From Pelagibius sp965227505 (GTDB lineage: Bacteria > Pseudomonadota > Alphaproteobacteria > Kiloniellales > Kiloniellaceae), in assembly GCF_965227505.1 (NCBI RefSeq), contig NZ_OZ245757.1:4402001-4466000 (forward strand): a DNA stretch of 64,000 nucleotides. The letters are read 5' to 3'. The notes under the pieces were generated by a model, which was given only the letters and a program-made list of their open reading frames with translations, made no database searches and was not told where the DNA came from. The position numbers and the translations under genes were made by a program. Positions 20,548 to 28,967 of this stretch are shown in pieces (the stretch's first letter is position 1; the number at the start of each line of letters is the position of its first letter).

Positions 20548-20586
20548 GCCTTCGCTTCGGCGCTATCCCGGCATCGCCTGGGTCTC

Positions 20587-21558
20587 TTACTCCCCTTCCT
20601 GTATGGCCCGCGGGTCAAGTGCGTCCTGCAGGCCGTCGCCCAGGAAGTTGAAGGCGATGACGGTGAGGAAGATCAGGAGACCCGGATAGATCGCCAGCAC
20701 CGGAGCATCCCAGATCAGTTCCTGCGCGTTGGTCAGCATGTTTCCCCAGGATGGCAGCGGCGGCTGGATGCCGAGGCCGAGGAAGCTCAAGACCGATTCC
20801 AGCAGGATGATGCCGCCGATGGAGAGCGTCGTTGCGACGATGATGGGCGAGACGACGTTGGGCAGAATATGGACCAGCATGATCCGCGGCCCGGATGCAC
20901 CCAGGGCCTCTGCCGCGCGCACGAACTCCCGCGCCTTCATCGAGAGCGTGGCGCCGCGCACCAGCCGGGCGACCGTCGTCCAGCCCACCAGGGCGATGAG
21001 GAAGACGATGCGGTAGATCGAGATGGTCTCGGAATTGGCCAGATCCTGCGGCAGGCCCAGCTTGGTGAGATCGACCACCGCCAGGATGATCAGCAGCGGC
21101 AGGATCGGCAGGGCGATCACGCCGTCGGTGAAGCGCATCAGCAGCGCATCCAGGCGGCCGCCATAGTAGCCGGCGGTGATGCCCAGCAGGGTTCCGATGA
21201 TCGCCGAGCCGACCGCAGCCGCAAGACCCACAACCAGTGAAACCTGGCCGCCGTAGAGCAGGCGCACCAGGGTATCGCGGCCCAGTTCGTCGGTGCCGAG
21301 AGGATGCTGCGGCGAGGGCGGCTGCTTGGCGTTGAAAAGATCGACCAGATTGCCGTCGACCCCGAGCCAGGCCTCCACCAGCGGCGCTGCGGCCGACAGC
21401 AGGGCGAGGAGGACGAGGAAGCCAAGGCTGGCGACGGCAAAGCGGTGCCTCAGAAAGCGCCGCAGAAAAACCTGCCGCGCCGTCAGCGAACCGCCGGCCG
21501 CCAGGGCGGCTTCGGCGGCCAGCAGGGGGGCGCCCGGGGTTTCGCCGTCGCGGCTCAT
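20587..21558 (-). CDS. ABC transporter permease, DppC/OppC type (second system)
   Basis: A 323-residue inner-membrane permease. It shows the OppC N-terminal membrane segment (FAVASLGFLVLLALLSAAAP), LGTDELGRDTLVRLLYGGQ and the EAA loop REFVRAAEALGASGPRIMLV. Its ATG overlaps the stop of the DppB-type gene by four bases (ATGA), so translation is coupled. It is the last gene of a three-gene operon with no ATPase gene after it; the next gene is convergent. Confidence 0.94.
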   Translation of the reverse strand: MSRDGETPGAPLLAAEAALAAGGSLTARQVFLRRFLRHRFAVASLGFLVLLALLSAAAPLVEAWLGVDGNLVDLFNAKQPPSPQHPLGTDELGRDTLVRLLYGGQVSLVVGLAAAVGSAIIGTLLGITAGYYGGRLDALLMRFTDGVIALPILPLLIILAVVDLTKLGLPQDLANSETISIYRIVFLIALVGWTTVARLVRGATLSMKAREFVRAAEALGASGPRIMLVHILPNVVSPIIVATTLSIGGIILLESVLSFLGLGIQPPLPSWGNMLTNAQELIWDAPVLAIYPGLLIFLTVIAFNFLGDGLQDALDPRAIQEGE

Positions 21559-22502
21559 TGGTAGGAAATCCTCGGATCCAGCCAGGTATAGGCCAGGTCC
21601 GCCAGAAGGTTGGCAAGCAGGGTCGTCAGGGTGGCGAAGAGCAGTCCGACGAGGGCCACGTTGAAGTCGTTGCCGACGACGGAATCGTAGATTGTCTTGC
21701 CCATTCCCAGATAGGCGAAGATGGTCTCGGTGATCAGGGCGCCGGAGAAGAGGTTGCCCATCTGCAGGGCGAGGATGGTGGCCACCGGGATCATCGCGTT
21801 GCGCAGCACATGGCCGACGACAACCTGCCGCCCGCTCAAGCCCTTGGCGCGCGCCGTGCGCACATAGTCCTGGCGCAGCGCTTCGATGGCGGCGGCGCGC
21901 ATGAAGCGGACGATGCCGCCCACCGTCGCAATGGTGAGCGCGAGCACCGGCAGCACGAGAAAGCGCAGGTCGGCCCAGAAATCGCGGCCGTCGCCCATGC
22001 CGCCGGCGGGAAGCCAGCCGAGCGTCACGGCAAACAGAATGATCAGCAGGATGGCGAGCCAGAACGGCGGCACCGAGATGCCGGCGAAGGCCAGCAGGTT
22101 GATGGCGTGGTCGGTCAGGCTCTGCGGGCGGGTTGCGGCATAGATGCCCGCCGGCAGGGCGATGAGCAAAGCCAGGAAGAGACTGAGCCCCATCAGTATG
22201 ATGGTGTTGCCGAGGCGCGGCAGCAGGATGTCCAGCGTCGGCTGGTTGTAGAGCCGTGAATAGCCGAAGTCGCCCTGAAGGGCCGCGCCGAGCCAGGTGA
22301 GGTAGCGGTCGGTGATCGGGCGGTCGAGCCCGTAGAGTGCGCGCAGGCGCGCCGCGTCCTCCGGCGTCATCTCCGGGTCGGAAAAGATCATGATGTCGAT
22401 CGGATCGCCCGGCATGAGGCCCAGCAGGGCGAAGATAACGAAAGACATGATCGCCAGGACGATCAGCGACTCCGTCAGGCGACGGGCCAGGTAGGACAGC
22501 AT
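21555..22502 (-). CDS. ABC transporter permease, DppB/OppB type (second system)
   Basis: A 315-residue permease, N-terminus MLSYLARRLTESLIVLAIMS, with about six membrane segments and the EAA loop QDYVRTARAKGLSGRQVVVG. It lies 32 bases after the family 5 binding protein gene and overlaps its permease partner by four bases. The ATPases that drive this pair are not encoded here; sharing the ones at 11.5-13.6 kb is possible but unproven. Confidence 0.94.
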   Translation of the reverse strand: MLSYLARRLTESLIVLAIMSFVIFALLGLMPGDPIDIMIFSDPEMTPEDAARLRALYGLDRPITDRYLTWLGAALQGDFGYSRLYNQPTLDILLPRLGNTIILMGLSLFLALLIALPAGIYAATRPQSLTDHAINLLAFAGISVPPFWLAILLIILFAVTLGWLPAGGMGDGRDFWADLRFLVLPVLALTIATVGGIVRFMRAAAIEALRQDYVRTARAKGLSGRQVVVGHVLRNAMIPVATILALQMGNLFSGALITETIFAYLGMGKTIYDSVVGNDFNVALVGLLFATLTTLLANLLADLAYTWLDPRISYQ

Positions 22503-22534
22503 GGCCGCTCAGCCCGGGCCCGGCTTGCCCAGGC

Positions 22535-24229
22535 TCACCGCCCTTCGACCGTCCAGTCTTCGATCCACAGCGAGGAGGTCGCCATCTGGCCCGTCGGGCG
22601 CAGACCCTTCAGCCACTTCGGCAGCACGTGGGCGTTGGCGCGCCAGTAGAGGGAGATCACCGGGATCTCTTCGGCGTAGATCTGCTGGACGCGCGCCCAC
22701 ATTTCCTTGCGGGTCGGCCGGTCGAGTTCCACGCCGATGGCCTCGATCAGGGAGTCCATCTCCGCGTTGCGGAAGCCGGTGTAGTTCTGCCCGGACCAGC
22801 CGTTCTCCTCCGTCGGGATCTCTTCGGAGTGCAGCGTAGTGCGCGGCACGTGCTCCGGTCCTTTGCCCCAGGCGAACATGGCAAGGCCGGTGAAGCGGCG
22901 GTGATGCACGGTCTCGCCGAAGAAGGCGCGCGGCGGCTCGTTGCGCACGCGCATGTCGATGCCGGCCTGCTTCCACTGGCTTTGCAGCACCTGCTGGACC
23001 AGTTCGCGGATACGGTTGCCCGCCGTCGTCATGAACTCCAGACGCAGCGGCTCGCCCGCGGCATTGTGGCGGATTCCGCCACGCATCTCGCTCCACCCCG
23101 CTTCGTCGAGCAGGGCGGCGGCCTTCTGCGGGTCGTGGCTGTATTTCTTGATGTCCGGATAGTAGACCCAGTCCAGCGGCGAGACGCCGGAATGGGCGAC
23201 CGGCTGACGGCCTTCGAAGAGGCGCTCGCTGATGGCTTCCCGGTCGATGGCATAGACCAGTGCCTGGCGCACCCGCTTGTCCTGAAGGATCGGGTTCTCC
23301 AGCATCAGGTCGATGTGTTCGTAGAGCAGGCTCGGCTCATAGATGATCTGATAGTTGCCGCCGTGGCGCCGTTCGAAGGCGAGGGCCTGGTCGAAGGTCA
23401 GCCCCAGCTCGCCGGCGATCATGTCGATGTTGCCGGACAGCAGATTGGCCTCCAGCGCCGTGGTCTTTTCGATGGTGAGCAGGGTGATACGGTCGAAGGC
23501 CGGGCGCTTGCCCCACCAGGTGTCGTTGCGTTCTAGGACGATGCGCGAACCGGGGATCGCCTCGACGATGCGATAGGGGCCGAAGGCGAGCCCCGGGTTG
23601 GCCGGGTCGTTGTCGAAGGCGGTGCGGTTCCGGTAGTCCTCCGGCGCGGCGTCGAAGATCGGCTCCTCGATATGCGCCGGCAGCAGGCGGAAGTCGTTGA
23701 TGGCGGCATATTCGAAGCCGATCCGGTCGTAGTGCATGACGAAGGTCTTGTCGTCGATCACGTCGATGGAAAGGATGCGGCGGTAGAGTTCCAGGCTGCC
23801 GACGCCGGATTTCTCGTGACGTCCCACCTTCAAGGTAAAGAGCACGTCCTTGGTGGTGATCGGCGTGCCGTCGCCCCAGGTCGCCTCCGGCTGGATGGTG
23901 TAGGTGAGGGCGATGCCCTTGCCGTCCCCGGCGCCCTCCACGCCTTCCGGCAGGTCCTCCGGTACGGCGGTGCCGGCTTCGATCGACGGCAGTTCGACGC
24001 AGAGCATGCAGATGAGCTGCCACTCATGGTCGTAGACCGTCATCGGCCGCTGTGTCATCGACATGATGTAAGACTTTGCGACCGAGGCCTCTCTGCTCGG
24101 ATGCAGGGTCGTCGGGTATTGCGATATCCCGATGCGCAATTCCTCGGCTGCGGCGGCCTGTGGCCCTGCGAAGGCGCCCGTTAAGCTTCCTGCGAACGCA
24201 AAGACGACGGCCAGCAACAGCTTTCGCAT
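22535..24229 (-). CDS. ABC transporter substrate-binding protein, family 5 (second system)
   Basis: A 564-residue periplasmic binding protein. The signal peptide spans about residues 1-26 (MRKLLLAVVFAFAGSLTGAF). The mature part has LRIGISQYPTTLHP, YTIQPEATWGDGTPITTKDV and DKRVRQALVYAIDREAISERL, clear family 5 landmarks. The start at 24229 has AAAGGGA at workable spacing and gives a proper signal peptide; an ATG eight codons upstream would add a charged tail. It is the first gene of the second uptake operon. The ligand is unknown. Confidence 0.93.
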   Translation of the reverse strand: MRKLLLAVVFAFAGSLTGAFAGPQAAAAEELRIGISQYPTTLHPSREASVAKSYIMSMTQRPMTVYDHEWQLICMLCVELPSIEAGTAVPEDLPEGVEGAGDGKGIALTYTIQPEATWGDGTPITTKDVLFTLKVGRHEKSGVGSLELYRRILSIDVIDDKTFVMHYDRIGFEYAAINDFRLLPAHIEEPIFDAAPEDYRNRTAFDNDPANPGLAFGPYRIVEAIPGSRIVLERNDTWWGKRPAFDRITLLTIEKTTALEANLLSGNIDMIAGELGLTFDQALAFERRHGGNYQIIYEPSLLYEHIDLMLENPILQDKRVRQALVYAIDREAISERLFEGRQPVAHSGVSPLDWVYYPDIKKYSHDPQKAAALLDEAGWSEMRGGIRHNAAGEPLRLEFMTTAGNRIRELVQQVLQSQWKQAGIDMRVRNEPPRAFFGETVHHRRFTGLAMFAWGKGPEHVPRTTLHSEEIPTEENGWSGQNYTGFRNAEMDSLIEAIGVELDRPTRKEMWARVQQIYAEEIPVISLYWRANAHVLPKWLKGLRPTGQMATSSLWIEDWTVEGR

Positions 24230-24387
24230 CGGTAGATCCCTTTCGCAGCCCACCCTGTTCAGGCCCCGGCCGGGCTCTGTTGAACGCCCGTTTCCGGCAG
24301 CATCCCGCCAGTCTAGCGAACCGCGCCCCCGAGGCGAAGGCTTTGCTGAAGCTGCCCGGGGGAGCGGAACCCGGCGCGAAGAAGCCG

Positions 24388-25371
24388 CTAGAGCCAGCCC
24401 CGCTCTTTAAAGTAGCGTGCCGCGCCCTCGTGCAAAGGGGCGGAGAGGCCGTCGCGCACCATGACTTCCGGCTGCAGCCTGGCAAAGGCGGGATGCATGG
24501 CGCGGAACTGGTCGAGATTCTCGAAGATCGCCTTCGTCACGCTGTAAACCGTCTCCGCCGGCACCGCCGCGGAGGTGACGAGCGTGGCTTTGACGCCGAA
24601 GGTCGTGACATCCTTGGTGTTGCCTGCATAGAGACCGCCGGGTACGGCTGTCATGGCGTAGTATGGGTTTTCGTCGACCAGTTTCTGGATCTGCTGGCCG
24701 GAAACCTCGGCAATCACCGCATCGCAGAGGCGCACCGCCTGCGCAACCGAGTCGTTCGGATGGCCGACGGTGTAGATCATGGCCTGAACCCGGTCGTGGC
24801 AGAGCGCGAGCGACTGCTGGCTCGCCGGCAATTCCTCGGCCAGGCTGAACGAGGCCTTGTCCCAGTTCATCGCCCTCATCACCACTTCCATGGTGCCGCG
24901 CTGGCCGGAGCCGGGGTTGCCGATGTTCACCCGCTTGCCGGCCAGATCGCGCAGGTGCCGGATACCCGAATCGCGCCGGGCGACCAGGGTAAAGGGCTCG
25001 CCGTGCACGGAGAAAACCGCGCGCAGGTCGGGATCGGCCTCAGCCTCCGCGAAGCGGCTGGTCCCGTTTACAGCATGGAACTGCCAGTCGGACTGTGCGA
25101 CGGCAAACTCGATCTCACCCTTGCGCAGGGCTTCGAGGTTGGCGATGGAGCCTGCCGTCGGTTCGGCGCTGCAGGCGATGCCATGCGCGTCCCGGGTCTC
25201 ATTGATCAGTCGGCAGGCGGCACGGCCGACCTGAAAATAAACCCCCGCGCGGCTGCCGGTCCCGATCGTCATCGCTTCTTCGGCCGAGGCCGGCTGCCAG
25301 CCGGGCGCAATGCCCGCGGCCAGGACGGCGAGCGGGAACAGAATGGCGGATGTGTAGAGCCCTTGCGCCAT
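24388..25371 (-). CDS. TAXI-family TRAP solute receptor
   Basis: A 327-residue periplasmic binding protein of the TRAP-associated extracytoplasmic immunogenic (TAXI) family. The signal peptide covers about residues 1-30 (hydrophobic core ILFPLAVLAAGIA, cleavage near ASA). The mature start MTIGTGSRAGVYFQVGRAAC and the blocks VNIGNPGSGQRGTMEVVM and CDAVIAEVSGQQIQKLV are typical. GGGGAGGATCTT precedes the ATG at 25371. No fused DctQM (4TM-12TM) membrane gene lies beside it, so it is an orphan receptor in this window. The next gene downstream starts 158 bases away and belongs to the ABC operon. Confidence 0.92.
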   Translation of the reverse strand: MAQGLYTSAILFPLAVLAAGIAPGWQPASAEEAMTIGTGSRAGVYFQVGRAACRLINETRDAHGIACSAEPTAGSIANLEALRKGEIEFAVAQSDWQFHAVNGTSRFAEAEADPDLRAVFSVHGEPFTLVARRDSGIRHLRDLAGKRVNIGNPGSGQRGTMEVVMRAMNWDKASFSLAEELPASQQSLALCHDRVQAMIYTVGHPNDSVAQAVRLCDAVIAEVSGQQIQKLVDENPYYAMTAVPGGLYAGNTKDVTTFGVKATLVTSAAVPAETVYSVTKAIFENLDQFRAMHPAFARLQPEVMVRDGLSAPLHEGAARYFKERGWL

Positions 25372-25585
25372 AAGATCCTCCCCAGATTGGACGGTCCGAT
25401 AGGGTCGCCGGCGACTCCGACGGCGCTCAAGGGTCCCGCAGAGCGGACCGCGCCCCCGCGGCGGCAGTCCAGGGCCTTCGCGAGTCGGAGATCCTGCTGC
25501 TTTTCGTATTATCGTTAGAAGACTGACAGTCTGGCAACTGTCGTGCGGCGGCCAAAGCGCAGTCTGCGCCGGCTGCGCAGCGGCT

Positions 25586-26146
25586 TCAGGCCATGGAGGC
25601 CTGGTCCCAGGCGATGATATCGTCGTAGATGGCTGCGAACCTCTGGTCCTCGCGCCGCTCGAACAGGGGATCTTCAATCGGTTTCAACTGCGCGCTGATG
25701 GCGGCCCAGTCTTCCGGCTTCAGGCTGCGCTGGGCCGCTGGGAAAAAATGCTTCTCCTCCATCATGATGTGGTGGCGGTAGGCGCTGAGAAACTCGACGG
25801 CAACATCCTTGATCGCGCTGCGTTCAAGGGGAATGTCCTGTTCGACCGACTCGATCGCCGCAGCGAACCTTTGGGTCTTTTCGGCCAGGACGGCGTGTTC
25901 TTTCCGCAGATCGGGAACGCCCTCAAGCGCCTGGGGGTTGCGCTCCTTCAGGCGTCCGAAGATCAGGTCTTCCAAGGGATGATGATGAAGATCCGGATAG
26001 GACAGGCAGTAGTAGAGAATGCCGTCCAGGATATCGAATTCCAGTGTCTGCCCGTCTTCGAAAGCCGTCATCTGGCGCTCCAGAGCATCCAGCAGCTTGG
26101 TGATCCGGGAGTGGTCGTTGCGCAGGGACTCGATGATGCCGGCCAT
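25586..26146 (-). CDS. Hemerythrin HHE-domain protein
   Basis: A 186-residue four-helix bundle protein with a probable di-iron centre. Candidate ligands are His/Glu in RNDHSRITKLLDALE, LSYPDLHHHPLEDLIF, RKEHAVLAEKTQRF and YRHHIMMEEKHFFPAAQ. Related proteins sense or store oxygen, nitric oxide or iron; the exact role cannot be chosen from sequence. The ATG at 26146 follows GAGG; the 29 codons before it are open but show no start signal. An FNR-type box lies 87 bases upstream, suggesting induction at low oxygen or by nitric oxide. It is divergent from phaZ. Confidence 0.88.
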   Translation of the reverse strand: MAGIIESLRNDHSRITKLLDALERQMTAFEDGQTLEFDILDGILYYCLSYPDLHHHPLEDLIFGRLKERNPQALEGVPDLRKEHAVLAEKTQRFAAAIESVEQDIPLERSAIKDVAVEFLSAYRHHIMMEEKHFFPAAQRSLKPEDWAAISAQLKPIEDPLFERREDQRFAAIYDDIIAWDQASMA

Positions 26147-26232
26147 AGGTGTACCTCTACGTGAGAAGGCCTCTCTGGGAGAGGTCCCGGCAAGGGAGAG
26201 GCAAGGATAGGGGGCGGTTTGGCGCGCAGACA

Positions 26233-26246
26233 TTGACCTGCGTCAA
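26233..26246 (-). promoter_or_regulatory. FNR/Dnr-type box upstream of the hemerythrin gene
   Basis: TTGACCTGCGTCAA is a perfect TTGA-N6-TCAA inverted repeat (TTGAC-N4-GTCAA). It lies 87 bases before the hemerythrin start, almost the same distance as the box before hemA. Its match to FNR/FixK/Dnr sites is by motif; the binding protein is not identified. The remaining 300 bases of this divergent spacer, up to the PHA depolymerase start, hold no other feature I can support. Confidence 0.65.
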
Positions 26247-26543
26247 GCAGGCGGCTTCGCTGCCGCGTCACTGCCAGCTGTTCCTTTGCGCATCAGCGTT
26301 TCGTTTATGATTGCCAGAGATTTCCCTTCGCCCGGCTCGATACGAAGTGATAGATTGCCGCCGCGGTGCGATGGCTGCGGCGGCGCCCGCGGTTCGGCAG
26401 ACCGGCAATGCGGTCTCCGGTACCGGAACGAGGCCAGCGATTGGCCACGGCAGCGAAGGCAAAAACGACAAAGAAAAACACGGTAACAAAGACTGGGGGG
26501 AGTGCCCGAAAGCGGCACGGCAACACTGGGGGCCACTGAGACC

Positions 26544-27812
26544 TTGCTTTACCATGCTTACGAGTTGACTCACGCAGCGGTGAGACCTCTGCGAATGCAA
26601 TCCGATGCACTGCGTTACGCCTGCCGCAGCGCGTTCAGCCCGGTCGCCTACACGCCGGTCGGCAAAGCGGTGGCGGCGGCCTGCGAAGTCTTTGAGAATG
26701 TGACGCGGCGTTACGGCAAGCCGGAATGGGGCCTCGACGCTGTCGACATCGACGGCGAAGAGGTCGCCGTCGAACCGCGGCTGGTTTACGGCAAGCTGTT
26801 CTGCGACCTTCTGCACTTCAAGCGGGACGAGGCGGCCGTGGCGGGCCGCAAGGATCCGAAGGTGCTGATCGTGGCGCCGCTTTCCGGTCACTATGCGACC
26901 CTGCTGAGGGGCACCGTGAAGGCGATGATCCCGGAGCATGAGGTTTTCGTAACCGATTGGCGCGACGCCCGTTTCATGCCGCTTGCCTACGGGCGCTTCG
27001 ATCTCGACGACTTCATCGATTACGTGATCGACTTCATCCGTTTTATCGGCCCGGACACCCATGTGATCGCCGTCTGCCAGCCATCGGTTCCGGTGCTGGC
27101 CGCAGCGGCCGTGATGGCCGAGCAGCGCGATCCGCTGCAGCCGGCCTCCATGACCCTGATCGGCGGACCCATCGATACGCGCCGCAATCCGACCGCGGTG
27201 AACGAACTGGCGGCCTCGCGCCCGCTGTCATGGTTCGAGCACACCGTCATCTCCCCGGTGCCTTTTCCCTGCCCGGGGGCGATGCGGCGGGTTTATCCCG
27301 GATTTGTCCAGTTGACCGGCTTCATGACCATGAACCTGGAGCGCCACCTCGACGCGCACGCCGATCTCTTCCGTCATCTGATCGAAGGGGATTGCGATTC
27401 GGTCGACCAGCACCAGCGCTTCTACGAGGAGTACCTCTCGGTCATGGATCTGACGGCGGAGTTCTACCTGCAGACCATCGACACGGTTTTCCAGAAGCAT
27501 GCCCTGCCGAACGGGACCATGCGGCATCGCGGCAGTCCGGTGGATTGCCGGGCAATCCGCAAAACGGCGCTGATGACCATCGAGGGCGAGCTGGACGATA
27601 TCTGCGGTCTCGGCCAGACCGAAGCCGCGCACGATCTCTGCCCCAACATCCCTGCTGCCGATCATCATCACTATGTCCAAGAAGGCGTCGGCCACTACGG
27701 CGTCTTCAACGGGCGTCGCTGGCGCGACGAGATTCAGCCGCGGCTGAAAAAAATGATCCGCGCCACCATGCGCCGCCGCCGGACAGCGGCCCGGCTGTCC
27801 GGAACCGACTGA
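26544..27812 (+). CDS. phaZ: Intracellular polyhydroxyalkanoate depolymerase
   Basis: Mobilises intracellular PHA granules by hydrolysing polyhydroxybutyrate. The 422-residue alpha/beta-hydrolase has Cys178 in the lipase-box-like VIAVCQPSVP, where family members use cysteine as nucleophile, an acid residue in TIEGELDDICG and the late histidine in EGVGHYGVFNGRRW. I take TTG at 26544 as start because it gives MLYHAYELTHAAVRPL, matching how the family begins, with a GGGGG tract 11 bases upstream; a GTG 42 bases upstream is the alternative. It is divergent from the hemerythrin gene. No PHA synthase is in the window. Confidence 0.9.
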   Translation: MLYHAYELTHAAVRPLRMQSDALRYACRSAFSPVAYTPVGKAVAAACEVFENVTRRYGKPEWGLDAVDIDGEEVAVEPRLVYGKLFCDLLHFKRDEAAVAGRKDPKVLIVAPLSGHYATLLRGTVKAMIPEHEVFVTDWRDARFMPLAYGRFDLDDFIDYVIDFIRFIGPDTHVIAVCQPSVPVLAAAAVMAEQRDPLQPASMTLIGGPIDTRRNPTAVNELAASRPLSWFEHTVISPVPFPCPGAMRRVYPGFVQLTGFMTMNLERHLDAHADLFRHLIEGDCDSVDQHQRFYEEYLSVMDLTAEFYLQTIDTVFQKHALPNGTMRHRGSPVDCRAIRKTALMTIEGELDDICGLGQTEAAHDLCPNIPAADHHHYVQEGVGHYGVFNGRRWRDEIQPRLKKMIRATMRRRRTAARLSGTD

Positions 27813-27844
27813 GTCCGGCACCGTCTGGATTCTGCGGCCTTGGC

Positions 27845-27870
27845 CTGAGTCTGGGGTCTGAGTCTGGGGT
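27845..27870 (+). repeat. 13-bp perfect tandem duplication
   Basis: The unit CTGAGTCTGGGGT occurs twice in direct succession in the convergent spacer between phaZ and the methyltransferase gene. Confidence 0.85.
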
Positions 27871-27908
27871 CTGCGGCTGGGGCGGGCGGCGGCCGGCTTT
27901 GGCCGCGC

Positions 27909-28565
27909 TCAGGCGCTGCGCTTCTGCAGCGGTCCTGCGGATTGGTTGTGGGGCCTTTGCGATCCCGGCGCGGCATCGCGGCGCTGATAGCGCCACACCG
28001 AAGCCGGCGGGATGTTATCCATCACCCAACTGGCACGGCGCCCGGCAAGGCCCAGGTCGGCGGCGATGCGCTTGGACACCGGCGAGGCCGGACCGTAGGT
28101 GAACTGGACGAAGACGCCATCGTCGTCGAGCACGGCCATGGCCTCGGCGACGATCTGGCGACAGATCCGATCCGGGATCGACAGCAGCGGCAGGCTCGAT
28201 ACGACCGCCTTCACCTTGCCGATGCCGGCCTCCTGCAGCAACCGGCGCAGTTCCACCGCATCGCCCCTCAGAACCTGGACCTGGGGGAAGCGCTCGGCGA
28301 TGACCCGGTGGAACGCCCTGTCCCGCTCGATCACGATGAGGTCTTTATAGGAAATGCCGGCTTCGAGCAGGGCCGCAGTGATGTTTCCGGTGCCGCCGCC
28401 CAGTTCGATGATTGCGCCTTCGGCGTCCGGGTCGATTTCCGCAGCCATGGCGGTCGCGAGACTGCGGCCGCTCGGGACCACGGCCCCGACAGCCTTCGGG
28501 TTACGCAGCCAGCGGCCCAGGAAGCGGATGTTCCGCTTCAGTTTCTTCGGTTGCCGCAATTCCAT
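27909..28565 (-). CDS. SAM-dependent methyltransferase, PmtA-like
   Basis: A 218-residue class I methyltransferase. The SAM-binding glycine motif is IIELGGGTGNITAALLEAG, followed by the acidic strand end VIERD and the motif VVSSLPLLSIPDRICRQIV, which resembles bacterial phosphatidylethanolamine N-methyltransferases (PmtA) that make phosphatidylcholine. The basic N-terminus (LRQPKKLKRNIRFLGRWLR) could bind membrane phospholipids. The ATG at 28565 lies inside a 14-bp tandem duplication that creates a second, out-of-frame ATG 14 bases upstream. Related methyltransferases act on rRNA (KsgA-like), so phospholipid methylation is probable, not certain. Confidence 0.78.
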   Translation of the reverse strand: MELRQPKKLKRNIRFLGRWLRNPKAVGAVVPSGRSLATAMAAEIDPDAEGAIIELGGGTGNITAALLEAGISYKDLIVIERDRAFHRVIAERFPQVQVLRGDAVELRRLLQEAGIGKVKAVVSSLPLLSIPDRICRQIVAEAMAVLDDDGVFVQFTYGPASPVSKRIAADLGLAGRRASWVMDNIPPASVWRYQRRDAAPGSQRPHNQSAGPLQKRSA

Positions 28566-28642
28566 TGACCCAGTTCCATTGACCCAGTTCCGATGATCCG
28601 CCTGAGGTGGCCCACCTGAGTTGGCCCGCTTGAGTTGGCCCG
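28561..28642 (+). repeat. Composite 14-bp tandem repeats at the methyltransferase start
   Basis: TCCATTGACCCAGT is repeated twice (28561-28588). After a 12-base gap a different 14-bp unit, consensus CCTGAGTTGGCCCG, is repeated three times with small changes (28601-28642). The first array contains the methyltransferase start codon and an out-of-frame copy of it. The rest of the spacer to 28967 shows no further gene. Confidence 0.85.
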
Positions 28643-28967
28643 GTTCTCCCTCGAAACGGGCCGCCCATTGCAGCTGCCTGCGCCGCCGCTCTTCGCCGCG
28701 GCAAAGTCGGCTTGTCCCCATTCACTGTCAGCCGGTCTACCAGGCGCGGGCAGCCCCCGAGGAACGTTGGCGAATCCACACAACGCCTGGGGATATGCTG
28801 TATATGGAGCCGGCTCGCTCGTCCACAAGTGATCTTCCTGTGGTGCGGCGCCATCGAACGAGGCGGGCCAACGACGGGAGCTCCGAAAAAGGCCGATCAG
28901 GCCCTTCTCGGAGCAACCTCATTACCGTCATTTTTTGCCCCCGGTGTTGTCAGCCCAAAGGCGAAGA

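Noticed and set aside
28561..28642. Could the regular 14-bp repeats be a CRISPR array?
   Set aside because: Units are only 14 bp, lie head to tail without spacers, and no cas gene is present.
28772..28780. A DnaA-box-like 9-mer (GAATCCACA) close to the AT-rich island, raising a replication origin
   Set aside because: It has two mismatches to TTATCCACA, no cluster of boxes is present, and no dnaA, parB or gid-type gene is near.
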